Assembly: GCA_023388835.1 (NCBI GenBank)
Contig: JAEWFK010000147.1
Span: 1-23,131, forward strand
Reading direction: 5' to 3'
Length of the DNA stretch: 23,131 bases
Origin: Pseudomonadota bacterium
GTDB lineage: Bacteria > Pseudomonadota > Gammaproteobacteria > Burkholderiales > Burkholderiaceae_B
Shown: one piece after another, positions 1 to 8,975 of the stretch
Layout: each line of letters opens with the position of its first letter
Numbering within the stretch: the first letter of the stretch is position 1
The notes under the pieces: model-generated
Databases searched by the model: none
What the model was told of the DNA's origin: nothing
The model's input: only the letters and a program-made list of their open reading frames with translations
Position numbers and translations under genes: made by a program

Positions 1-36
1 ATGCCGCTTCCGCCTGGAATGAAGCTGCCCTTCTGA
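1..36 (+). CDS. YbaB/EbfC nucleoid-associated protein, C-terminal end only
   Basis: The reading frame entering the window ends in PPGMKLPF and a TGA stop. Tails of the form PPGFKLPF or PAGMKLPF are typical of the YbaB/EbfC DNA-binding proteins that sit directly upstream of recR in most proteobacteria. The stop overlaps the recR start (TGATG), so the two are probably translationally coupled. Only about 11 residues are visible. The call rests on this tail and on the position next to recR. Confidence 0.7.
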   Translation: MPLPPGMKLPF

Positions 37-644
37 TGGAAGAGCCGTTTTCCGAGCCGGAACCGCTGCGGGCGCTGATAGAGGCCCTGCGCTGCCTGCC
101 GGGGGTGGGCCAGCGCACGTCGCGGCGTATGGCCTATCACCTGCTTCAGCATGATCCGCAAGGCGCATCGCGCCTGGGCGAGGCGCTGCGCCGTGCCGTG
201 GAAGGCGTGGGCCATTGCAGGCTGTGCAACGGGTTCTCGCAGGATGAGGTCTGTGCAACCTGTTCCAATGAGCGCCGCGATGCGTCGCTGTTGTGCGTCG
301 TCGAGACACCGGCCGATCAGAACATGATAGAGGCAAGCCATGGCTATACCGGTCTCTATTATGTTTTGATGGGGCGGCTGGCTCCCCTTGAGGGCGTGGG
401 GCCCGATCAATTGCAGTTCGATCGGCTGCTTGCCCGTGCTTGCGAACCGACAGTGCAAGAGGTGATACTTGCGACGAACTTCACCCCTGAAGGCGAGACC
501 ACGGCGCATTATTTATCCGAGCTGTTGCGAGCCCGTGGCCGTAAGGTGACTCGTCTTGCGCGCGGCGTACCGGCGGGCAGCGAGCTGGAGTACGTGGATG
601 CCGGCACGATCGCATGGGCGCTCATGGAACGGCGCGGCGCCTAA
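36..644 (+). CDS. recR: Recombination mediator protein RecR
   Basis: RecR works with RecF and RecO to load RecA on gapped single-stranded DNA in the cytoplasm. The 202-residue product has the family's normal length and domain order. A helix-hairpin-helix segment with LPGVGQRT lies near residues 21-28. A four-cysteine zinc finger uses C61, C64, C73 and C76. A Toprim domain starts around residue 84 (LLCVVETPADQNMIE), and the C-terminal DAGTIAWAL motif lies near the end. The ATG overlaps the stop of the ybaB-like gene, the classical dnaX-ybaB-recR arrangement. The next gene starts 63 bases downstream and has its own strong ribosome binding site. Confidence 0.97.
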   Translation: MEEPFSEPEPLRALIEALRCLPGVGQRTSRRMAYHLLQHDPQGASRLGEALRRAVEGVGHCRLCNGFSQDEVCATCSNERRDASLLCVVETPADQNMIEASHGYTGLYYVLMGRLAPLEGVGPDQLQFDRLLARACEPTVQEVILATNFTPEGETTAHYLSELLRARGRKVTRLARGVPAGSELEYVDAGTIAWALMERRGA

Positions 645-707
645 AGGTCGTGCATGCAAGGAAACGCTTTACCAAAAACGTAACAAAACTTTTTGAGGAG
701 ACAAAGA

Positions 708-1748
708 ATGTCGATCAGTCGTCGTGATGTACTCAAGTTGGCCGGCGTGGCCGGTGCCGCCGGCGTAATGCCCGGCATGGCACGCGCTCAGGAACTCGAA
801 AAAAAGAGCTTGAGCATCGCCGTGGGCGGCCAGGCGCTTATCTACTACCTTCCGCTGTCCATCGCCAACGCCAATGGCTATTTCAAGGATGAAGGCCTGG
901 ACGTCAAGATTCTTGATTTCGCAGGCGGTTCGCGTGCCTTGCAGGCCGTCGTCGGCGGCAGCGCGGACATCGTTTCCGGTGCGTTCGAGCACACGATTTC
1001 CTTGCAATCCAAGGGGCAGGAGTACTGCTCTTTCGTTCAGCAAGGCTTGACTCCCATGATCGTCCTGGCTGTTTCCAAGAAGACGCTGCCGGACTACAAG
1101 AGCCCGGAAGACCTGAAGGGAAAGAAGATAGGCGTGACTGCCCCGGGCTCTTCCACCAATATGGCGATCAGCTTCTACCTTTCCAAATTCGGCGTGAAAC
1201 CCAGTGACGTTTCTTTCATTGGAGTAGGCGGCGGCGCCGGCGCGATCACCGCCATGCGTACCGGCCAGATCGATGCGATTGCCAACCTGGACCCGGTGAT
1301 CGGCACCCTGCTGAAGGACGATCTCATCACCATCATTGCCGACACCCGTACCGTGAAGGACACGGTTGAAATCTTCGGGGGCAATATGCCGTCCGGCTGC
1401 CTGTACACCCAGCGCGAGTTCATCGAGGCCAACCCGAAGACCGTGCAGGCATTGGCCAATGCCATGGTCAGGGCGGACAAATGGATTCAGAAATCCAGCC
1501 CGGAAGAGATCGCCAAGGCCGTGCCGGAATCCTATCTGTTGGGCGACGTCGAGCTCTACAAGGCATGCCTGGAAGGCAACAAGCCCGGCCTGTCACCCGA
1601 CGGCACCATGCCCAAAGATGGTCCGCAAACCGCGCTGAACGCATTGGCCGCGTACATTGCCAATTTCCCGGCCGACCAGATCGACCTCTCCAAGGTCTGG
1701 AACGGTGAGTTCGTCGCCAAGGCCAACGAGAAGTACCCCAATGTCTGA
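708..1748 (+). CDS. ABC transporter substrate-binding protein, NMT1/TauA/SsuA-like, Tat-exported
   Basis: This is probably the periplasmic binding protein of an importer of the taurine/nitrate/sulfonate/thiamine-precursor class; the ligand cannot be named. The ATG at 708 is preferred over an in-frame TTG at 693 because GAGGAG at 695-700 is ideally spaced for it. The 346-residue product starts with a twin-arginine signal: SRRDVLK at residues 4-10, a hydrophobic stretch, then an ARA cleavage site before Q28. Tat export suggests folding or cofactor loading before secretion, although lipid-free Tat-type binding proteins are common in Burkholderiales. Class-type features are AVGGQALIYYLPLSIANANGYFKDEGLDV near the mature N-terminus and the later GSSTNMAISFYLSKFGV. 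The last 8 bases overlap the ATPase gene. Confidence 0.88.
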   Translation: MSISRRDVLKLAGVAGAAGVMPGMARAQELEKKSLSIAVGGQALIYYLPLSIANANGYFKDEGLDVKILDFAGGSRALQAVVGGSADIVSGAFEHTISLQSKGQEYCSFVQQGLTPMIVLAVSKKTLPDYKSPEDLKGKKIGVTAPGSSTNMAISFYLSKFGVKPSDVSFIGVGGGAGAITAMRTGQIDAIANLDPVIGTLLKDDLITIIADTRTVKDTVEIFGGNMPSGCLYTQREFIEANPKTVQALANAMVRADKWIQKSSPEEIAKAVPESYLLGDVELYKACLEGNKPGLSPDGTMPKDGPQTALNALAAYIANFPADQIDLSKVWNGEFVAKANEKYPNV

Positions 1749-2547
1749 CGCTGCAATTCTGCTGGAGAACATTACCTGCACCTTCGCCGCACGCGACGGG
1801 CAGGGCAGTTACACCGCCGTGAAGGACTCCACCCTGGCCATCGCGCCGGGGGAGTTCGTCTCGGTGGTCGGCCCCACGGGCTGCGGCAAGTCCACCCTGC
1901 TCAATGTAGCGGCGGGTTTGCTGCAACCGTCGTCGGGCAAGGTCACCGTCTTCGGTGAGCCGCTGGCGGGCATCAACCATCGCGCGGGCTACATGTTCCA
2001 GGGCGAGGCGCTCATGCCTTGGCGCAATGCCTTGTCCAATGTGATGGCCGGGCTGGAGTTTGCGGGCGTCTCGGCTGGCGAGTGCCAACAGCGCGGCATG
2101 GATTGGCTCAGGCGAGTCGGACTGGGCGGCTTCGAAGACCGTTATCCGCACCAGATGTCCGGCGGCATGCGCAAGCGCACCATGCTCGCCCAGACGCTGA
2201 TTCGCGATCCGGACATCATCCTGATGGATGAGCCGTTTTCGGCCTTGGATATCCAGACCCGGCAACTCATGGAAAATGAAGTGCTGGAGATCTGGATGTC
2301 CCGCCGCAAGGCGGTGCTGTTCATTACTCATGACCTGGACGAAGCCATCGCGATGAGCGACCGCGTCGTCGTGCTCTCGGCGGGCCCTGGCACTCACCCC
2401 ATCGGTGAATTCGTCATCGATATTCCGCGGCCCCGCGATGTGGCCGAGGTACGCAACCAGCCCCGCTTTGTGGAACTGCACAAAGCGATCTGGGATGTCC
2501 TGCGCGAAGAAGTCTTGAAGGGCTATGCCCAACAGAAACGGGCCTGA
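1741..2547 (+). CDS. ABC transporter ATP-binding protein, TauB/SsuB-like
   Basis: This 268-residue cytoplasmic ATPase should power the importer encoded by its neighbours. It shows Walker A GPTGCGKS at residues 44-51, a Q-loop glutamine at Q87, a signature MSGGM around 139-143 (a variant of LSGGQ common in this subfamily), Walker B with ILMDEP and catalytic E164, a D-loop SALD, and the switch histidine H197 in THDLDEA. The frame stays open to 1657, but the ATG at 1741 fits the family N-terminus and overlaps the stop of the binding-protein gene by 8 bases, which suggests translational coupling. All catalytic motifs are intact. Confidence 0.93.
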   Translation: MSDAAILLENITCTFAARDGQGSYTAVKDSTLAIAPGEFVSVVGPTGCGKSTLLNVAAGLLQPSSGKVTVFGEPLAGINHRAGYMFQGEALMPWRNALSNVMAGLEFAGVSAGECQQRGMDWLRRVGLGGFEDRYPHQMSGGMRKRTMLAQTLIRDPDIILMDEPFSALDIQTRQLMENEVLEIWMSRRKAVLFITHDLDEAIAMSDRVVVLSAGPGTHPIGEFVIDIPRPRDVAEVRNQPRFVELHKAIWDVLREEVLKGYAQQKRA

Positions 2548-2548
2548 G

Positions 2549-3337
2549 ATGTCAAAGAAATCCAATATCCTCGTTCTGCGGTTCTGGCAGGTGCTCCTGC
2601 TGGTGATCGTACTTGTGGCCTGGCACCTGGCTTCCCAGGATCGCAACTTCGCCTTTTTCTTCGGCCAGCCGGTCGAAGTCGCCAAGGTGATCTGGAAGTG
2701 GTTTGTGACCGATGCCAATATCTACCACCATCTGGGCATCACGCTGAGTGAAACGCTGTTGGCGTTCGTGATCGGTACGGTGGCCGGCTTGCTCTTCGGG
2801 CTGTGGCTGGGCCTGTCGCCGGGCCCAAGCGCCTTGCTGGACCCTTACATCACGGCGGCCAACTCCATGCCGCGCGTCATCCTGGCGCCTATTTTCGGCA
2901 TGTGGTTCGGCCTGGGGATCTGGTCGAAGGTCGCGCTGGCCGTGACGCTCGTCTTCTTCATCGTCTTTTTCAACGTCTACCAGGGTGTCAAGGAAGTCTC
3001 CACCACGTTGCTGGATAACGCGCGCATGCTGGGCGCCAACCGCAAGCAGCTGCTGCGTCATGTGTACATTCCGTCTGCCACGAGCTGGGTCTTCTCCAGC
3101 CTGCATACCTCGGTCGGTCTCGCCTTCGTGGGGGCTGTTGTTGGTGAATACCTGGGGTCGGCCAGCGGGGTCGGGTATCTGATCCTTCAGGCGGAAGGCA
3201 CGCTAGACGTCAACACCGTGTTCGCGGGCATCGTGGTGCTGACGATCTTTGCACTGGTGCTGGACGGTATGGTCTCGCTGGTCGAAGACCGCATGCTGGC
3301 CTGGCGACCCAAAGCGGGCGTCACCGAGAAGCTCTAA
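2549..3337 (+). CDS. ABC transporter permease, TauC/SsuC-like
   Basis: This 262-residue inner-membrane protein forms the channel of the importer. It has about six hydrophobic segments, beginning with LLLVIVLVAWHLA. It also carries the coupling-helix (EAA-loop) motif near residues 155-180, NARMLGANRKQLLRHVYIPSA, through which the ATPase contacts the membrane part. The ATG at 2549 is separated by one base from the ATPase stop. An upstream in-frame start at 2525 would lie inside the ATPase gene and lacks support. The order binding protein, ATPase, permease is a normal compact import operon. It ends towards the convergent transaldolase gene. Confidence 0.92.
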   Translation: MSKKSNILVLRFWQVLLLVIVLVAWHLASQDRNFAFFFGQPVEVAKVIWKWFVTDANIYHHLGITLSETLLAFVIGTVAGLLFGLWLGLSPGPSALLDPYITAANSMPRVILAPIFGMWFGLGIWSKVALAVTLVFFIVFFNVYQGVKEVSTTLLDNARMLGANRKQLLRHVYIPSATSWVFSSLHTSVGLAFVGAVVGEYLGSASGVGYLILQAEGTLDVNTVFAGIVVLTIFALVLDGMVSLVEDRMLAWRPKAGVTEKL

Positions 3338-3351
3338 GCGTGTGTGTGCGT

Positions 3352-3378
3352 ACACCTCTGCCTCCGCGGCGGAGGTGT
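3352..3378. terminator. Hairpin between convergent permease and transaldolase genes
   Basis: ACACCTC at 3352-3358 can pair with GAGGTGT at 3372-3378. Alternatively CCTCCGC at 3361-3367 pairs with GCGGAGG at 3369-3375. The structure lies in the 54-base gap between two convergent stop codons, so it could end transcription from both sides. No clear T-run follows on either strand, so it may act as a stability or Rho-assisted element rather than a classical terminator. Confidence 0.4.
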
Positions 3379-3391
3379 CGCTGCTTTAAGT

Positions 3392-4345
3392 TCAGGCCGT
3401 TCGCGCGAGCAGGGCATCGAGCTTGATAGCGTCAGCGGAAAAGCTGCGTATGCCTTCGGCGAGCTTTTCTGTGGCCATGGCGTCGTCATTGAGCCCGGTC
3501 CGGAACGCGACCTCATCGGTGGCTTCTTTCTCGGGCGGATTGCGTCGCGCGCCTTCGGGCTCGAGCTGCGGCTCCAGCGGCTCGGTGCTTGCATTCAATT
3601 CATTCAAAAGCTCCGGGCTGATCGTCAGCAGGTCGCAACCTGCCAACGCCCGGATTTGGCCGATGTTGCGAAAACTCGCGCCCATGATTTCCGTGGGAAT
3701 GTCGTAGGCTTTGTAATAGTCGTAGATACGTCGGACTGAGCGCACGCCCGGATCGTTCGCCCCGGCACTGGCCGCTTCATCCCAGTCGGCGCCGGCGGCT
3801 TTTTTGTACCAGTCGTAGATTCGGCCCACGAACGGTGAAATCAGCTGGACTTTGGCCTGTGCGCTCGCGACGGCTTGGGGCAAGGAAAACAGCAAGGTCA
3901 TGTTGCAGCGTATGCCTTCGGACTGCAACTGACGAGCCGCCTGTATGCCTTCCCACGTGGAAGCCAGCTTGATCAGCACGCGTTCGCGCGAGATACCGCT
4001 TTGCTCATAAAGGGCGATCAGGTCGTGGGCACGATCGATGCTGCCGTTGACATCGAACGAGAGGCGGGCATCGACTTCGGTGGAAACGCGCCCGGGGATG
4101 ATTTCCAGGATTTCTCGACCCAGCGCCACCAGAAGCCGATTCGCTTTTTCGGTGATATCCGCGCCCGCGTGATCGGTAATTATTTGATCCAATAAGTAAC
4201 GATATTCGTCTTTTTGGATGGCCTTCAGAATGAGCGAGGGGTTGGTCGTGGCATCGGTAGGCCGGTATTTCCGGATTGCCTCGATGTCGCCGGTATCGGC
4301 CACAACCGTTGTATGGCGGCGCAGAGCTTCGAGTTGTGTTTCCAT
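3392..4345 (-). CDS. tal: Transaldolase, TalB type
   Basis: Transaldolase moves a dihydroxyacetone unit between sugar phosphates in the non-oxidative pentose phosphate pathway, in the cytoplasm. From the METQLEAL start the product has 317 residues, the same length as E. coli TalB. It carries the family motifs TDATTNPSLIL (30-40), PGRVSTEVDARLS (84-96), the Schiff-base lysine K126 in LIKLAST, the stretch CNMTLLFS and GASFRN. The frame opens 16 codons earlier at 4393, but the extra residues (MVYSKHLTPLTESSTE) have no counterpart in the family as I know it. The shorter start is therefore preferred, although its ribosome binding site is weak. It is transcribed away from carA and converges on the ABC importer. 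Confidence 0.95.
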   Translation of the reverse strand: METQLEALRRHTTVVADTGDIEAIRKYRPTDATTNPSLILKAIQKDEYRYLLDQIITDHAGADITEKANRLLVALGREILEIIPGRVSTEVDARLSFDVNGSIDRAHDLIALYEQSGISRERVLIKLASTWEGIQAARQLQSEGIRCNMTLLFSLPQAVASAQAKVQLISPFVGRIYDWYKKAAGADWDEAASAGANDPGVRSVRRIYDYYKAYDIPTEIMGASFRNIGQIRALAGCDLLTISPELLNELNASTEPLEPQLEPEGARRNPPEKEATDEVAFRTGLNDDAMATEKLAEGIRSFSADAIKLDALLARTA

Positions 4346-4463
4346 TTCCGTTGAGCTTTCCGTAAGCGGGGTCAAATGCTTACTGTAGACCATTTCAACT
4401 CAATGGCCAGCATTCCTCTTCCCCGTGGTGCGCGGTGTGCACGGGACCGGCCTCCGATCGCGA

Positions 4464-4469
4464 TATAAT
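4464..4469 (+). promoter_or_regulatory. Candidate -10 element of the carAB promoter
   Basis: A perfect TATAAT lies 40 bases before the carA start in the gap between divergent tal and carA. Transcription would begin near 4476 and leave a leader of about 33 bases. No good -35 hexamer is seen at the usual distance, so an activator or a weak -35 must be assumed. Confidence 0.5.
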
Positions 4470-4508
4470 AGGAAGGTTTGAAAATCGACTTTACAACCGG
4501 GGTTTATC

Positions 4509-5663
4509 GTGCTGCCGTCACTACTTCCAGAGGGATGTGATTCCACTCCTTCAGCCATCCTAGCCTTGGCGGACGGTACCATCTTCAAGGGTGTCTCCAT
4601 CGGCGCCGATGGTTATTGCGTCGCCGAGATCGTCTTCAACACCGCCATGACGGGTTATCAGGAAATCCTGACCGACCCGAGCTACAACGGCCAAATCGTT
4701 ACGCTGACTTACCCCCATATCGGAAATACCGGTGTCAATGAAGAAGACGTCGAGTCCGATCGCGTACACGCCGCCGGCCTGGTGGTCCGCGACTGCTCCC
4801 TCAGGGTATCGAATTTCCGCTCCACCCAGTCCTTGCCCGAATACCTGAAACAGGAAGGCGTTGTCGCCATCTCCGGCATCGACACTCGCAAGCTCACTCG
4901 CATCATTCGAGAGAAGGGCGCTCAGGGCGGCTGCATCCTGGTCGGCGACGACGCCGAGCGGGCCTTGCAACTGGCCCGCGAGTTTCCCGGCATGGTCGGG
5001 CAAGATCTCGCCAAGATCGTTTCCGTGAAAGACAAGCGCGAATGGGCGCAAGGCACCTGGCAACTGGGCCGTGGCTACACCACGCCTGCCGAAGCCAAGT
5101 ACCACGTGGTCGCCTTCGACTTCGGCATCAAGTCCAATATTCTTCGACTGCTCGCTGATCGCGGCTGCCGCATCACGCTGGTGCCGGCCGAAACCTCCGT
5201 GGAAGAAGTGCTGGCTCTGAATCCCGACGGCGTCTTCTTGTCCAACGGCCCCGGGGATCCCGAGCCCTGCGGCTATGCCATCGATACGGCGCGTGTTGCG
5301 CTGGAACGCAAGATTCCGCTTTTCGGCATCTGCCTGGGTCAGCAGATTCTCGGCTTGGGCCTGACCGGGCGCACCATCAAGATGAAGACCGGCCATCATG
5401 GCGCCAACCACCCGGTGCAGGACATCGAAACCGGCCGCGTGTTCATCACCAGCCAGAATCATGGCTTCAATGTCGACCCCGAATCGCTGCCCGAGAACGT
5501 CAAGGTGACGCACGTTTCCCTTTTCGACGGCACCTTGCAGGGTTTCGAGCTGACCGACCGGCCGGCTTTCTGCTTCCAGGGGCACCCGGAAGCCAGTCCC
5601 GGCCCGCATGACATCGTCGTGCTCTTCGACAAATTCATCAGCCTCATGGCCGGTCAAAAATAA
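4509..5663 (+). CDS. carA: Carbamoyl-phosphate synthase small (glutaminase) subunit
   Basis: CarA hydrolyses glutamine and passes ammonia to CarB for carbamoyl phosphate, the precursor of pyrimidines and arginine. The 384-residue product has the CPSase small-chain N-terminal domain (TGYQEILTDPSY, YPHIGNTG) followed by a class I glutamine amidotransferase domain. The nucleophile is C275 in FGICLGQQ, with H359 and E361 in GHPEASPG. The start is a GTG. The N-terminus, about MLPSLLPEGCDSTPSAILALADG, looks a few residues longer than I remember for relatives, but no better in-frame start is visible upstream of the conserved AILALADG. carB follows after 8 bases, so the two form an operon. Confidence 0.96.
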   Translation: MLPSLLPEGCDSTPSAILALADGTIFKGVSIGADGYCVAEIVFNTAMTGYQEILTDPSYNGQIVTLTYPHIGNTGVNEEDVESDRVHAAGLVVRDCSLRVSNFRSTQSLPEYLKQEGVVAISGIDTRKLTRIIREKGAQGGCILVGDDAERALQLAREFPGMVGQDLAKIVSVKDKREWAQGTWQLGRGYTTPAEAKYHVVAFDFGIKSNILRLLADRGCRITLVPAETSVEEVLALNPDGVFLSNGPGDPEPCGYAIDTARVALERKIPLFGICLGQQILGLGLTGRTIKMKTGHHGANHPVQDIETGRVFITSQNHGFNVDPESLPENVKVTHVSLFDGTLQGFELTDRPAFCFQGHPEASPGPHDIVVLFDKFISLMAGQK

Positions 5664-5671
5664 TCCCGAAT

Positions 5672-8600
5672 ATGCCAAAGCGTACAGACATACAAAGCAT
5701 CCTCATCATCGGCGCCGGTCCCATCATCATCGGCCAAGCCTGCGAGTTCGACTATTCCGGCGCGCAGGCCTGCAAGGCGCTCAAGGCAGAGGGCTATCGC
5801 ACCATATTGGTGAATAGCAATCCGGCCACCATCATGACCGATCCGGACACGGCCGACGTCACCTATATCGAGCCCATCACCTGGGAAGTGCTCGAACGCA
5901 TCATTGAAATCGAGCGTCCGGATGCCGTGCTGCCCACGATGGGCGGCCAAACGGCGCTGAACTGCGCGCTCGATCTTGCCCGCCACGGCGTCTTCGAAAA
6001 ATATGGCGTCGAGATGATCGGTGCCAATGCCGCCGCCATCGAGAAGGCCGAAGACCGCCTGAAGTTCAAGAATGCCATGGACAGCATCGGCCTGGAATCG
6101 GCCAAGTCCGGCGTGGCGCATTCCATGGACGAAGCCTGGGCGGTACAGCGAGAGATCGCCGACTACACGGGGGGTTCCGGCTTCCCGGTGGTCATCCGCC
6201 CCAGCTTCACCCTCGGCGGCACGGGCGGCGGCATCGCCTACAACAGCGAAGAGTTCGAAACCATCTGCCGTCGTGGCCTGGAGGCCTCGCCCACGAAGGA
6301 ACTGCTGATCGAAGAATCCTTGTTGGGCTGGAAGGAATTCGAGATGGAAGTCGTGCGCGACCGCGTCGACAACTGCATTATCGTGTGCTCCATCGAGAAC
6401 CTCGACCCCATGGGTGTACACACGGGCGACTCCATTACGGTCGCGCCGGCGCAAACCCTGACCGACAAGGAATACCAGGTCCTGCGCGACGCTTCCATCG
6501 CGGTCTTGCGAGAGATCGGCGTCGACACCGGCGGGTCCAATGTCCAGTTCGCCATGAATCCGGAGAACGGCCGCCTGATCGTCATCGAAATGAATCCGCG
6601 AGTCTCGCGTTCCTCGGCGCTGGCATCCAAAGCCACCGGCTTTCCTATCGCGAAGGTCGCGGCAAGGCTGGCCATCGGCTACACGCTCGACGAACTGCGC
6701 AACGAGATTACCGATGGCGCCACGCCCGCATCCTTTGAGCCGGCCATTGACTACGTGGTCACCAAGGTGCCGCGCTTCGCCTTCGAGAAATTCCCGCAGG
6801 CCGATTCCCGCCTGACCACGCAGATGAAATCCGTGGGCGAGGTCATGGCCATCGGACGCACCTTCCAGGAATCTTTCCAGAAAGCACTTCGCGGCCTGGA
6901 AGTCGGCGTGGACGGCCTGAACCAGAAGACCACCGACCGCGAAAAGCTGCAGGTCGAATTGGGCGAACCGGGCCCTGAGCGCATCTGGTATGTGGGCGAC
7001 GCCTTCGCCCAGGGCTTCAGCCTGGAAGAAGTCCATGCGCTGACGAAGATCGACCCCTGGTTCCTCGCGCAGATCAAGCAGATCGTCGATATCGAACTCG
7101 CGCTCGAGCAGAAGACCTTGTCCGATCTCGATTTCGACAGCATGTGGGAGCTCAAGCGCCGCGGCTTCTCCGATCGCCGCCTGGCCTACTTGCTCGATAC
7201 GGCGGAAGCCGAAGTGCGCAAGCTGCGTCACCAGATGGGTATCCGTCCGGTCTACAAGCGCGTCGACACCTGCGCCGCAGAGTTCCCCACCACCACCGCG
7301 TACATGTATTCCACGTACGAAGACGAGTGCGAAGCGGCGCCCACTGATCGCAAGAAGATCATCGTTCTTGGGGGCGGGCCCAATCGCATCGGCCAAGGCA
7401 TCGAGTTCGACTACTGCTGCGTACATGCCGCGCTGGCTCTGCGCGAAGATGGTTACGAGACCATCATGGTGAATTGCAACCCTGAAACGGTCTCCACCGA
7501 CTACGACACCTCTGACCGCCTGTACTTCGAGCCGCTCACGCTCGAAGACGTGCTTGAGATCGTGCACAAGGAAAATCCGGTCGGCATGATCGTGCAGTAC
7601 GGCGGCCAGACTCCGCTGAAGCTGGCGCGTGCGCTCGAGGCCAATGGCGTGCCCATCATCGGCACCAGCCCCGAGTCCATCGACGTCGCCGAAGACCGCG
7701 AGCGTTTCCAGAAGCTGCTGAGCAAGCTTGGCCTGCGCCAGCCGCCCAACCGCACGGCCCGCACTGAAGGCGAAGCCCTGGCCCTGGCCTCCGAGATCGG
7801 CTATCCCTTGGTCGTGCGTCCCAGCTATGTGCTGGGCGGCCGCGCCATGGAAATCGTGCACGAGCAGCAGGACCTCGAACGCTATATGCGTGAAGCCGTT
7901 CGCGTCAGCAATGATTCGCCGGTGTTGCTTGATCACTTCCTGAACAACGCTACCGAAGTCGACGTGGACTGCCTGTCCGACGGTACCGCTGTGTTCATCG
8001 GCGGCGTCATGGAACACATCGAGCAGGCGGGCGTTCACTCAGGCGACTCGGCCTGCAGTCTGCCGCCGTACTCCCTGTCGCCCGAGATCATCGCCGAGAT
8101 CAAGCGCCAGACCGCCCTGATGGCCCGCGCGCTTAACGTCAAGGGCCTGATGAACGTGCAATTCGCCATCCAGGACGGCGACGTCTACGTGCTGGAAGTC
8201 AACCCGCGCGCCTCGCGGACCGTGCCCTACGTGTCCAAGGCGACCGGATTGCAACTGGCGAAGATCGCAGCCCGCGCAATGGCCGGCCGCAGCCTGGAAG
8301 AGCAGGGCGTCAGTGAAGAAGTCGTGCCTGATTACTTCTGCGTGAAGGAAGCCGTCTTCCCCTTCGTGAAGTTCCCCGGCGTCGACACTATTCTCGGACC
8401 GGAAATGAAGTCCACCGGCGAAGTCATGGGTGTGGGCACGAGCTTCGGCGAAGCCTTTGTCAAGTCGCAGCTTGCCGCCAGCGTGCTGCTGCCTGAATCC
8501 GGCACCGCCTTCATCAGCGTACGCGATCAGGACAAGTCCCGTGCAGTGGAAGTCGCGCGCGGCCTGAACTCGCTGGGCTTCAAAGTGATCGCCACACGCG

Positions 8601-8920
8601 GCACGGCAGCCGCCATCGAGGCCGCCGGGTTGCCGGTGCAAGTCGTCAACAAGGTCACCGAAGGGCGACCTCATATTGTCGACATGATCAAGAACGGCGA
8701 GATCGCCCTGGTGATCAACACCGTCGAAGAGCGGCGCAACGCCATCGCCGATTCACGCACCATCCGTACCCACGCGCTTGCGGGCCGGGTCACGTATTTC
8801 ACCACCATCGCCGGCGCGCGTGCCGCTGTCGAAGGCTTGCAGTACATCCGCAACGGTGCAGGCATGCAGGTCTACTCCCTGCAGTCGCTACACGCGGGAA
8901 CTGCGGGCCAGGCGGCCTGA
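5672..8920 (+). CDS. carB: Carbamoyl-phosphate synthase large subunit
   Basis: CarB makes carbamoyl phosphate from bicarbonate, ammonia supplied by CarA, and two ATP. Its 1082 residues fit the family. Two homologous halves are visible: the first with SILIIGAGPIIIGQACEFDYSG and the ATP-grasp loop RPSFTLGGTGGG, the second with GGGPNRIGQGIEFDYC and RPSYVLGGRAME. About 140 residues at the C-terminus form the MGS-like allosteric domain, from roughly AFISVRDQDKSRA onward. That domain binds regulators such as UMP and ornithine in E. coli. Both ATP-grasp domains look intact. The gene starts 8 bases after carA and is followed by a strong hairpin. Confidence 0.98.
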   Translation: MPKRTDIQSILIIGAGPIIIGQACEFDYSGAQACKALKAEGYRTILVNSNPATIMTDPDTADVTYIEPITWEVLERIIEIERPDAVLPTMGGQTALNCALDLARHGVFEKYGVEMIGANAAAIEKAEDRLKFKNAMDSIGLESAKSGVAHSMDEAWAVQREIADYTGGSGFPVVIRPSFTLGGTGGGIAYNSEEFETICRRGLEASPTKELLIEESLLGWKEFEMEVVRDRVDNCIIVCSIENLDPMGVHTGDSITVAPAQTLTDKEYQVLRDASIAVLREIGVDTGGSNVQFAMNPENGRLIVIEMNPRVSRSSALASKATGFPIAKVAARLAIGYTLDELRNEITDGATPASFEPAIDYVVTKVPRFAFEKFPQADSRLTTQMKSVGEVMAIGRTFQESFQKALRGLEVGVDGLNQKTTDREKLQVELGEPGPERIWYVGDAFAQGFSLEEVHALTKIDPWFLAQIKQIVDIELALEQKTLSDLDFDSMWELKRRGFSDRRLAYLLDTAEAEVRKLRHQMGIRPVYKRVDTCAAEFPTTTAYMYSTYEDECEAAPTDRKKIIVLGGGPNRIGQGIEFDYCCVHAALALREDGYETIMVNCNPETVSTDYDTSDRLYFEPLTLEDVLEIVHKENPVGMIVQYGGQTPLKLARALEANGVPIIGTSPESIDVAEDRERFQKLLSKLGLRQPPNRTARTEGEALALASEIGYPLVVRPSYVLGGRAMEIVHEQQDLERYMREAVRVSNDSPVLLDHFLNNATEVDVDCLSDGTAVFIGGVMEHIEQAGVHSGDSACSLPPYSLSPEIIAEIKRQTALMARALNVKGLMNVQFAIQDGDVYVLEVNPRASRTVPYVSKATGLQLAKIAARAMAGRSLEEQGVSEEVVPDYFCVKEAVFPFVKFPGVDTILGPEMKSTGEVMGVGTSFGEAFVKSQLAASVLLPESGTAFISVRDQDKSRAVEVARGLNSLGFKVIATRGTAAAIEAAGLPVQVVNKVTEGRPHIVDMIKNGEIALVINTVEERRNAIADSRTIRTHALAGRVTYFTTIAGARAAVEGLQYIRNGAGMQVYSLQSLHAGTAGQAA

Positions 8921-8924
8921 GCGC

Positions 8925-8967
8925 TTGCCTGCCCGCGACCGGCTTTCAGGTCGGCCCGGGCGGGCAA
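8925..8967 (+). other. Strong intercistronic hairpin between carB and the dehydrogenase gene
   Basis: TTGCCTGCCCG at 8925-8935 pairs with CGGGCGGGCAA at 8957-8967, with one T-G wobble. The stem continues inward with CGACC at 8936-8940 and GGTCG at 8949-8953. No T-run follows (CAGACTGC), so it is not a classical intrinsic terminator. It may protect the carAB mRNA 3' end or reduce read-through into the next gene. Confidence 0.5.
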
Positions 8968-8975
8968 CAGACTGC

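Noticed and set aside
5654..8038. A very long open frame (794 codons) antisense to carB
   Set aside because: It is a mirror of carB codon bias in high-GC DNA. carB is a certain gene, and the antisense product shows no recognisable domain.
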